From the NCBI RefSeq assembly GCF_009906855.1, contig NZ_CP047650.1:3348001-3412000 (forward strand): a stretch of 64,000 nucleotides of DNA, given 5' to 3'. The DNA comes from Xylophilus rhododendri (GTDB lineage Bacteria > Pseudomonadota > Gammaproteobacteria > Burkholderiales > Burkholderiaceae_C). The translations under genes and the position numbers were made by a program. Numbering within the stretch: the stretch's first letter is position 1; every line of letters begins with the position of its first letter. Below are positions 58,065 to 64,000 of the stretch, one piece after another. The notes below the pieces were generated by a model. The model saw only the letters and a list, made by a program, of their open reading frames with translations, searched no databases and had not been told where the DNA came from.

Positions 58065-59726
58065 TCAGGTGTTGCGCTGGTGCAGGTCGTCGAGCTGCGC
58101 GCGCACCGCCTCGACCGCCGCGCGCACCTGCCCGGCCGGGCAGCCCTTCAACATCGCGCGGGTCTCCGCGATGCGCCAGTCCGTGTGCGGCATCACGGCC
58201 AGCAGGCCCTGGTGCAGGCATTCGAGTCCGATGGCCTGCAGATCGGGCCCCAGGAGCTGCACCTCCCGCCGCACCGTCACATGGGCCATCTCCAGCTGAC
58301 GCCGGCTCAGGCTGCGCAGGCCCAGCAGCATCACCCGCAGCACCGGCGCGGAGGACTCGTGCGCCCAATAGTCGATACGGGACATCATGCGCATGAACAG
58401 GCGCAGCGCGGCGGGCTCGCCGGAGCCTGGCCATGCCGGCGGGTTCAGCACGCCGGCCCAGAGGGCCTCGGCGACGGCGAGGTAGAGCAGCAGCGTGTCG
58501 CCGCGCGTCAGCCGGGTGGCGTCGTTCAGCAATGCGTTGAGCGCCTGGCATGCACGCGCCGCCGGCACCGGGCGCCTGCCCAGGTCCGCCGCCGCCTCGA
58601 TGAAACGCATCACCGCGCCGCGCGGCGCATCCGCCAGATCCTTGCCGGCCGCGATGGCCGACAGCTGGCGCAGCCAGGGCTCGCGCTGCGTCCGCGGCAA
58701 GCGCATCGTCGCCAGCGTGGCGCTGCGCAAGGAGCGCAGCAGCAGGCCGGGATGCACGATGGCGCGCATCCGCGGCAGGGTCGCAGCCAGCGCCTGCGGC
58801 AGGTCGGCGGCCCGGGCCAGCGATGCGGCATCGCGGGCGCGTTCCAGATCGGGCGCGAGCACGGCATGCAGGGCCCCGCAGCTCCGGCTGAGCGCTGCCA
58901 GGTCCGCTTCGCACAACCGTGCCGCCACCGCCTGCTGCAGTTCCACCGGCAGCTGCAGCAGGCCGCGGCCCGCGGATCGGGTCGGGGGTGGCGCCGGCAG
59001 GCGGGCCGATGTCCCCTCCGGCGCCCCATCGTCGGCCGCATGCAGCAGCCGCGCGGGCGTGGTCAAGGCATTCGGCTGATGGGGTCCGCCATCGGGCTGG
59101 CAGGCCAGCGCGCATCGCCGGAAGGCCTCGGCCAGGGCCAGGTGCAGGGCACGCCGGGTGCGGGGCTGCAGGTCGCCGGCCTGCGCCAGCAGCAGCTCGA
59201 ATTCGGCGAATCCCGGGGCGTGCGGCGCCGGCCTGCGGCCCAGTTCCGCCACCGCGTCGATCAGGCGCCACAGCCGGCCCGAATCGGCCGAACGCGCGAA
59301 CCGGTCCTGCGCCGCCTCGGACAGGCAGGAAAGCCAGGTGGCGCGCTGCCCGGACGGCAGGCGCAGCACGCTCAGCACGGCGATGCGCATCGCCCGCAGG
59401 GACGCGGCGGAGCCGGAGGGCAGGGCGGCGATGTCGCGCAGCGCAGCTTGCAGCGCGGCGGGCACATCGTCGGCCGCCTGCAGCCGGGCGCCTATGCGGG
59501 CGGCGGCCCTCTCCTGCGCCGCATCGGCCTGCCGTGCGCGGCTGCCGGCCCACACGCCGGCCAGGTCGCGCGGATTGTCGAGGCGAGACAGCGGCCCGCC
59601 CGGCAGATCCTGCGGCTGCGGTGGCAGCGGACCCGGCATGCCGGACAGGCGATCGGCCGGCGCGGGGACGACACAGGATGCCGGATCGGCGAGCCGCGCC
59701 CGGTGAGTGGAAAAAACGGGATGCAT
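58065..59726 (-). CDS. Double-module F-box-like candidate effector, paralogue 5
   Basis: This 553-residue protein contains two copies of the family module. Module 1 (residues 40-205) has only a degenerate F-box (DNPRDLAGVWAGSR) followed by DVPAALQAALRDI, LRLPSGQRATWLSCL and LHLALAEAF. Module 2 (256-553) has the clear F-box-like motif QLPVELQQAVAARL, then CEADLAALSRSCGALHAVL. The complete helical domain closely resembles paralogue 1, including LRLPRTQREPWLRQLSAIAAGKDL and VLRVMLLGLRSLSRRQLEMAH. The start MHPVFSTHRA at 59726 matches paralogue 3. This looks like a fusion or internal duplication. A PIP-type box is 67 bp upstream. Confidence 0.75.
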   Translation of the reverse strand: MHPVFSTHRARLADPASCVVPAPADRLSGMPGPLPPQPQDLPGGPLSRLDNPRDLAGVWAGSRARQADAAQERAAARIGARLQAADDVPAALQAALRDIAALPSGSAASLRAMRIAVLSVLRLPSGQRATWLSCLSEAAQDRFARSADSGRLWRLIDAVAELGRRPAPHAPGFAEFELLLAQAGDLQPRTRRALHLALAEAFRRCALACQPDGGPHQPNALTTPARLLHAADDGAPEGTSARLPAPPPTRSAGRGLLQLPVELQQAVAARLCEADLAALSRSCGALHAVLAPDLERARDAASLARAADLPQALAATLPRMRAIVHPGLLLRSLRSATLATMRLPRTQREPWLRQLSAIAAGKDLADAPRGAVMRFIEAAADLGRRPVPAARACQALNALLNDATRLTRGDTLLLYLAVAEALWAGVLNPPAWPGSGEPAALRLFMRMMSRIDYWAHESSAPVLRVMLLGLRSLSRRQLEMAHVTVRREVQLLGPDLQAIGLECLHQGLLAVMPHTDWRIAETRAMLKGCPAGQVRAAVEAVRAQLDDLHQRNT

Positions 59727-59754
59727 GGATGCTCGCGGGCAGGAAGGAACCCCG

Positions 59755-59817
59755 ATTGGAGGAGCCAGCCCCCAGCGCGGGACCCGCACCGCCCGAAGAT
59801 CGCGGCGGCGCGGCGAA
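59755..59817 (-). promoter_or_regulatory. PIP-type box and -10-like element before paralogue 5
   Basis: On the minus strand TTCGC-N15-TTCGG spans 59817-59793, a strict TTCGB-N15-TTCGB match. TCCAAT follows after 32 bases (59760-59755), a weaker version of the hexamer seen at the other three boxes. The start codon of the double-module protein is 67 bp from the box. Confidence 0.75.
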
Positions 59818-59835
59818 GCGCGCACCGCGGCCGGC

Positions 59836-60789
59836 TCAGTGGATATCCGGCAGCTCGGGGAGCATCCTACGAATGGGCCGGGCGGCCGCGGCAGCGCTGG
59901 CTGAATGCATATACGACCTCCGCTCGCGCGCATGGTGGAGGCTGCCCAGCACGGCCCAGTTCGCCAGGTCGGATTGGCTGGGATGCAGGCGCTCCGCGGC
60001 CTGGAGCAGGTGGTCCCCCATCATGGGGCCACCGCCCGGCGACCACCTCGCCAGCAGCTGGTGGAACATCCGTGTCAGGCGGGGATCGGGCGGGGCTTCC
60101 GCGGCCTCGCCACTCTCGTCGCCGAAGACACCCGCCTCGAACGCCTCGGCCAGCGCGCGGCAGAGCACCTGGCGGGGGGATGGCCGCAACTCGGTGAACT
60201 GCGCCATCAACAGATCGAACGCAGCCCGCCCGCGCTGCGGATCGGCCGGCCTGCGCTCCAGCTGCGCGACCGCGTCGATCAGGCGGTGCAGCTGCTCGCG
60301 CGGGGCGCCGGGCGGGAACCTGGCATCCACCACTTCGGACAGGCGCGACAGCCAGGCGCGGCGTTGGGCCGGCGACAACGCCGGCAGGACGAGGATGGCC
60401 GTGCGCAGTGCCGGCAGCACCAGGATCAGCCGCTGCATGGATGCGGTCTCCCGCACGGCGCGTTCCAGCGCTTCAGGAAGATCGCTTGCGTTCTGCAGCA
60501 TCCAGACCAGGGAGGCGCTGGTCCATTGCTCCGCCACGGCACGCTGCAGCTTGCGGCTGGTGCCGCGCACCGCCGCCAGGTCTTTCGGACTGCTCAGGTA
60601 TCCAAAGATCGTGCCCAGCATTTCCGGCGCCGGCGATTCCAGGTGCCTGGGGTCACCGGCCTGAAGCGGGGCCAGTTCCTGCGGGACAAGCGACACGGGG
60701 TCGCCGGCCGGAGGAAGCTGCTCGATGACCGCCTCCTTGCACACGGTGCCGGCACTCACGGCAGAAGAGGAGGGGAAGGCAGCGTTCAT
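59836..60789 (-). CDS. F-box-like candidate effector, paralogue 6
   Basis: This 317-residue protein starts [14 protein letters not shown], polar and Ser/Ala-rich as expected for a type III secretion signal. The F-box-like motif at 51-85 reads [16 protein letters not shown] and then [20 protein letters not shown], with the first Leu-Pro pair shifted. The helical domain follows: [68 protein letters not shown] and FHQLLARW. The C-terminal repeat is shorter than in paralogues 1 and 5. It is the most upstream gene of the minus-strand cluster and has its own PIP-type box 66 bp before the start. The adjacent gene upstream is the AraC regulator, in the same orientation. Confidence 0.75.
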   Translation of the reverse strand: MNAAFPSSSAVSAGTVCKEAVIEQLPPAGDPVSLVPQELAPLQAGDPRHLESPAPEMLGTIFGYLSSPKDLAAVRGTSRKLQRAVAEQWTSASLVWMLQNASDLPEALERAVRETASMQRLILVLPALRTAILVLPALSPAQRRAWLSRLSEVVDARFPPGAPREQLHRLIDAVAQLERRPADPQRGRAAFDLLMAQFTELRPSPRQVLCRALAEAFEAGVFGDESGEAAEAPPDPRLTRMFHQLLARWSPGGGPMMGDHLLQAAERLHPSQSDLANWAVLGSLHHARERRSYMHSASAAAAARPIRRMLPELPDIH

Positions 60790-60817
60790 GGCGGTCGTTC
60801 GGAAGCGGAAACCCGCG

Positions 60818-60879
60818 ATTTCAAAACCCGGCCGTCGCGGCGGCCCTGGAGAACCCGAAGACTTCATCGACGCGCCGAA
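60818..60879 (-). promoter_or_regulatory. PIP-type box and -10-like element before paralogue 6
   Basis: On the minus strand TTCGG-N15-TTCGG spans 60879-60855, an exact TTCGB-N15-TTCGB match. TGAAAT follows after 31 bases (60823-60818). The start codon is 66 bp from the box, which itself lies 11 bp beyond the stop of the AraC gene. Confidence 0.8.
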
Positions 60880-60889
60880 GCAGCCCCGC

Positions 60890-61924
60890 TCAGCCGCCCT
60901 GCAGCTCCCGCGCATCCGCCCGCCAGCGTCCGGGCGCCTGGCCGGTCCACAAGGCGAAGGCGCGCGCGAAACTCTTTTCGTTGCGAAAACCCGCGGCCAG
61001 CGCCACCTGCTTGATCGGCCGGCCGCTGCCGCGCAGCAGCGACTGGGCCAGGGCCAGGCGGGTCTCGTCCTTCAGCGCCTGCAGGGCAAAACCCTCCTCG
61101 TGCAGCTGGCGGTGCAGGCTGCGCGCCGACAGGTTCAGGGCCGCGGCCACCGAGTCGGCCGTGGCGAAGGGTTGCTGGCGCAGCTGTTCGCGCACCTGCT
61201 CGGCCAGCAGCCGGTCGCGCCGGTACTGGCGCACCGTCAGCGCCAGGGCGCGCTGCAGCATGGCGCGGGTGGCGGCCTCGTCGCGCACCAGCGGCAGACC
61301 GAGGTAACGCGCATCGAAAAGCATGCCGCTGCCCTCGCAATCGAAGTGCAGCGGGCAGGCGAACAGCAGCGCATACACGGCGGCATGGCGCGGCGCGGCA
61401 TAGGCCAGCCGCGCCTGCCGCAGGGCGATGCGCGAGTCGATCGCCCAACTGGCGAAGCCATGCAGATTGCGCAGCAGCGTCACATGGCAAAGCTCGCGCA
61501 GCGCGGGCGCGATGGGCCGCTGCTCCTGCAGGCGCAGGCTGGCGATGTCGCCGTCCACCGCCAGGTGCAGCAGCACATCGTCCGTCAGCAGCCGGTGATG
61601 GCGGCACCAGCGCGCCAGCGCCACGCCCAGGGTGGGCGCGGTGACCGAGGCCCGGCACAGCATGCCGTAGCTGCCCCAGGGCAGGCGGCGCGAGAACCAG
61701 CCCAGGGCCTCGTCGTCGAGCTCCTGCATCGCATGGGCGCACAGGGCCTCGAATTGCGCTGCGGTGATGCGGCCGTCGCGCAGGCGCAGCTCGCGCGGCG
61801 CGATCCGTGCCTGGCGAAGCGCCGGGCCGGGGTCCAGGCCGCGCAGTTCGTAGGCGGTCAGGGCCGCACGGGCGAAGGCCATGGGCGTGGCGGCACTGGC
61901 GTTTTTCTTGGCTGGAACGGGCAT
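60890..61924 (-). CDS. AraC-family transcriptional regulator
   Basis: This 344-residue regulator has an N-terminal arabinose-binding-like domain typical of the OruR/ArgR-type AraC group (residues 10-200; [24 protein letters not shown]). Two C-terminal helix-turn-helices follow, with [21 protein letters not shown] and [29 protein letters not shown]. It is divergent from the isovaleryl-CoA dehydrogenase gene (87-bp gap), the usual place for a local regulator of that operon. It is not HrpX or HrpB: those are longer and the arabinose-binding domain type differs, so it should not be assumed to control the F-box cluster. The start at 61924 fits the domain; an upstream in-frame start exists. Confidence 0.88.
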   Translation of the reverse strand: MPVPAKKNASAATPMAFARAALTAYELRGLDPGPALRQARIAPRELRLRDGRITAAQFEALCAHAMQELDDEALGWFSRRLPWGSYGMLCRASVTAPTLGVALARWCRHHRLLTDDVLLHLAVDGDIASLRLQEQRPIAPALRELCHVTLLRNLHGFASWAIDSRIALRQARLAYAAPRHAAVYALLFACPLHFDCEGSGMLFDARYLGLPLVRDEAATRAMLQRALALTVRQYRRDRLLAEQVREQLRQQPFATADSVAAALNLSARSLHRQLHEEGFALQALKDETRLALAQSLLRGSGRPIKQVALAAGFRNEKSFARAFALWTGQAPGRWRADARELQGG

Positions 61925-62011
61925 GGCTCGGTGGCAGGATTTGCAACCATTGTGGCGCCATATGCGGCGCTGCGAGGCGTAGGCTGGCGGCTCCGACAGG
62001 AGACAAACCAA

Positions 62012-63184
62012 ATGCAGCTACCCGGACTGGACTTCGGCCTCGGCGACACCGTCGACGCCCTGCGCGATGCCGTGGCCGACTTCGCCGCCACCGAGATCGC
62101 CCCGCGCGCCGCGCAGGTGGACCGCGACAACCTCTTTCCCGCCGACCTCTGGAAGAAGCTCGGCGACATGGGCCTGCACGGCATGACCGTGTCCGAGGAA
62201 TATGGCGGCACGCAGATGGGCTACCTGGCGCATCTGGTGGCGCTGGAGGAAGTCTCGCGCGCCTCGGCCTCGGTCGGCCTGTCGTATGGCGCGCACAGCA
62301 ACCTCTGCGTCAACCAGATTCACCGCAACGGCGATGCGGCGCAGAAGGCCCGCTACCTGCCCAAACTGGTCAGCGGCGAACATGTGGGCGCCCTGGCCAT
62401 GAGCGAGCCGGGCGCCGGCTCCGACGTGGTCAGCATGCAGCTGCGCGCCGAGCTGAAGGGCGACCGCTATGTGCTCAACGGCGGCAAGATGTGGATCACC
62501 AACGGCGGCGATGCCGACACCCTCGTCATCTACGCCAAGACCGACCCGGCGGCCGGCGCCAAGGGCATGACGGCCTTCATCGTCGAGAAGGGTTTCAAGG
62601 GCTTCTCGGCCGGCGCCAAGCTCGACAAGCTGGGCATGCGCGGCAGCAACACCTATCCGCTCTTCTTCGACGACTGCGAGGTGCCGGCCGAGAACGTGCT
62701 CGGCGGCGAAGGCAATGGCGCACGGGTGCTGATGAGCGGCCTGGACTACGAACGCGCCGTGCTCTCCGGCGGCCCGCTCGGCATCATGGCCGCCTGCATG
62801 GACGCGGTGCTGCCCTATGTGCACGAACGCAGGCAGTTCGGCCAGGCCATCGGCGAATTCCAGCTGATGCAGGGCAAGGTGGCCGACCTCTACACCACCT
62901 GGCAGGCCACCCGCGCCTATGTCTACGCCCTGGGCAAGGCCTGCGACCGCGGCGACCATGCCCGCACCCTGCGCAAGGACGCGGCCGGCGCCATCCTGTA
63001 TTCCGCCGAGAAGGCCACCTGGATGGCCGGCGAGGCGATCCAGGCCCTGGGCGGCGTGGGCTACACCAAGGACTTCCCGGTGGAGCGGCTGTGGCGCGAC
63101 GCCAAGCTCTACGAGATCGGCGCGGGCACCAGCGAGATCCGGCGCATGCTGGTCGGGCGCGAACTCTTCGCGGAAACCGCATGA
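62012..63184 (+). CDS. liuA: Isovaleryl-CoA dehydrogenase
   Basis: This 390-residue FAD-dependent acyl-CoA dehydrogenase oxidises isovaleryl-CoA to 3-methylcrotonyl-CoA in leucine breakdown. Signatures: [33 protein letters not shown] (FAD/substrate), [20 protein letters not shown], and [17 protein letters not shown]. The isovaleryl-CoA-specific catalytic Glu lies in the [12 protein letters not shown] region (YERAVLSGG), not at the C-terminal position; the C-terminal [17 protein letters not shown] is present. The ATG at 62012 follows AGGAG (61998-62002). The stop overlaps the next start. Confidence 0.93.
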   Translation: MQLPGLDFGLGDTVDALRDAVADFAATEIAPRAAQVDRDNLFPADLWKKLGDMGLHGMTVSEEYGGTQMGYLAHLVALEEVSRASASVGLSYGAHSNLCVNQIHRNGDAAQKARYLPKLVSGEHVGALAMSEPGAGSDVVSMQLRAELKGDRYVLNGGKMWITNGGDADTLVIYAKTDPAAGAKGMTAFIVEKGFKGFSAGAKLDKLGMRGSNTYPLFFDDCEVPAENVLGGEGNGARVLMSGLDYERAVLSGGPLGIMAACMDAVLPYVHERRQFGQAIGEFQLMQGKVADLYTTWQATRAYVYALGKACDRGDHARTLRKDAAGAILYSAEKATWMAGEAIQALGGVGYTKDFPVERLWRDAKLYEIGAGTSEIRRMLVGRELFAETA

Positions 63185-64000
63185 GCGCGCTCGAAAGCCA
63201 ACTCAACCCCCGTTCGGCCGAATTCCAGGCCAACGCCCAGGCCATGCGGGCCCAGGTCGACGACCTGCACGCCCAGGTCGCCCGCATCGCTGCCGGCGGC
63301 GGTGAAGCCGCCCGCGCCAAACACGTGGCCCGCGGCAAGCTGCTGCCGCGCGAGCGGGTGGAGCGCCTGCTCGATCCCGGCACGCCCTTCCTGGAGATCG
63401 CCCCGCTGGCCGCCCACGGCATGTACGAGGACGCGGCGCCCGGCGCCGGCCTGATCGCCGGCATCGGCCGCGTCTCGGGCCGCGACTGCGTCATCGTCTG
63501 CAACGACGCCACGGTCAAGGGCGGCACCTACTTCCCCATGACGGTGAAGAAGCACCTGCGCGCCCAGGAGGTCGCCGAGCAGAACCGATTGCCCTGCATC
63601 TACCTGGTGGACTCCGGCGGCGCCAACCTGCCCAACCAGGACGAGGTCTTTCCCGACCGCGATCATTTCGGCCGCATCTTCTACAACCAGGCCCAGATGA
63701 GCGCCCAGGGCATCGCCCAGATCGCCGTGGTGATGGGCAGCTGCACGGCCGGCGGCGCCTATGTGCCGGCGATGAGCGACGAATCCATCATCGTGGCCAA
63801 GCAGGGCACCATCTTCCTCGGCGGCCCGCCGCTGGTGAAGGCCGCCACCGGCGAAGTCGTGAGCGCCGAGGACCTGGGCGGCGGCGACGTGCACACCCGG
63901 CTCTCCGGCGTGGCCGACCACTTGGCGCAGGACGACCTGCATGCCCTGGCCCTGGCCCGCGCCGCCGTGGGCCATACCGCCGCGCAAAAGCCCTTCGCGG
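63181..64000 (+). CDS. liuB: Methylcrotonyl-CoA carboxylase beta subunit (cut by window end)
   Basis: This is the N-terminal 273 residues of the carboxyltransferase subunit of 3-methylcrotonyl-CoA carboxylase, a biotin enzyme making 3-methylglutaconyl-CoA. Seen: [68 protein letters not shown], and [20 protein letters not shown] followed by [14 protein letters not shown]. The ATG overlaps the dehydrogenase stop (ATGA at 63181). The rest of the operon lies beyond the window. Confidence 0.95.
   Translation, partial: MSALESQLNPRSAEFQANAQAMRAQVDDLHAQVARIAAGGGEAARAKHVARGKLLPRERVERLLDPGTPFLEIAPLAAHGMYEDAAPGAGLIAGIGRVSGRDCVIVCNDATVKGGTYFPMTVKKHLRAQEVAEQNRLPCIYLVDSGGANLPNQDEVFPDRDHFGRIFYNQAQMSAQGIAQIAVVMGSCTAGGAYVPAMSDESIIVAKQGTIFLGGPPLVKAATGEVVSAEDLGGGDVHTRLSGVADHLAQDDLHALALARAAVGHTAAQKPFA

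Noticed and set aside
60890..61924. AraC regulator beside the F-box cluster as its HrpX/HrpB-type activator
   Set aside because: It has an OruR/ArgR-type N-terminal domain and sits divergent to the leucine-degradation operon; HrpX and HrpB are longer and differ in domain type.

Overview
The window is a very GC-rich bacterial chromosome segment with short gaps and many ATGA start/stop overlaps. Several blocks point to Burkholderiales, probably Comamonadaceae: the glyQ-glyS-gmhB-plsC-ygjP block, the thiC-thiO-thiS-thiG-thiDE operon, three Bug-type solute-binding proteins and two IS481-family elements. Plant-pathogen style regulatory boxes (TTCGB-N15-TTCGB) suggest a plant-associated member, for example near Xylophilus or Paracidovorax. 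That genus guess is inference. No rRNA, tRNA or CRISPR array was seen.

Layout. 1-4.9 kb: the end of a two-gene oxidoreductase operon (SDR plus HisD/HpsN-like dehydrogenase) behind a double LacI-type operator, a HicAB toxin-antitoxin pair, a small unknown gene, a solitary Phd/YefM antitoxin and an acyltransferase-3 membrane protein. 4.9-16.2 kb: a catabolic cluster with a three-subunit PaoABC-like molybdenum aldehyde oxidoreductase, a ThDP enzyme, an IlvD/Edd sugar-acid dehydratase, three Bug proteins and an RraA-like aldolase. 16.2-19.4 kb: two IS481 elements around a large palindrome, all inside a 60-bp perfect inverted repeat. 19.4-32 kb: a frameshifted 2-hydroxyacid dehydrogenase, periplasmic asparaginase, the glyQS block, a frameshifted DODA-type dioxygenase, a rhodanese, an MBL hydrolase and a LiuR-like MerR regulator with its palindromic site, then carbonic anhydrase and thiolase. 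32.2-41.7 kb: a 3035-residue CdiA-type exoprotein with an AT-rich C-terminal toxin domain and its likely immunity gene, but no CdiB. 42-48 kb: ene-reductase, YchJ-like protein, degenerate HD-GYP protein, HAD phosphatase and a TPR/SPINDLY glycosyltransferase. 48-53.8 kb: the thiamin operon behind a TPP riboswitch.

53.8-60.8 kb is the most unusual part. Six consecutive minus-strand paralogous genes (one split by a frameshift, one carrying two modules) encode F-box-like motifs followed by a shared helical domain. Four of them form or head transcription units, and each of these four has a match to the plant-inducible-promoter (PIP/hrpII) box 64-73 nt before its start codon, with a similar -10-like hexamer 30-32 nt downstream of the box. 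I read this as a previously undescribed cluster of HrpX/HrpB-type-regulated F-box effector candidates that could be injected into plant cells to hijack SCF ubiquitin ligases. The window closes with an AraC-family regulator and the start of a leucine-degradation operon (isovaleryl-CoA dehydrogenase, methylcrotonyl-CoA carboxylase beta subunit).

Three genes (19470-20413, 27171-28027, 54821-55698) each appear to lack exactly one base. They are either young pseudogenes or sequencing errors.
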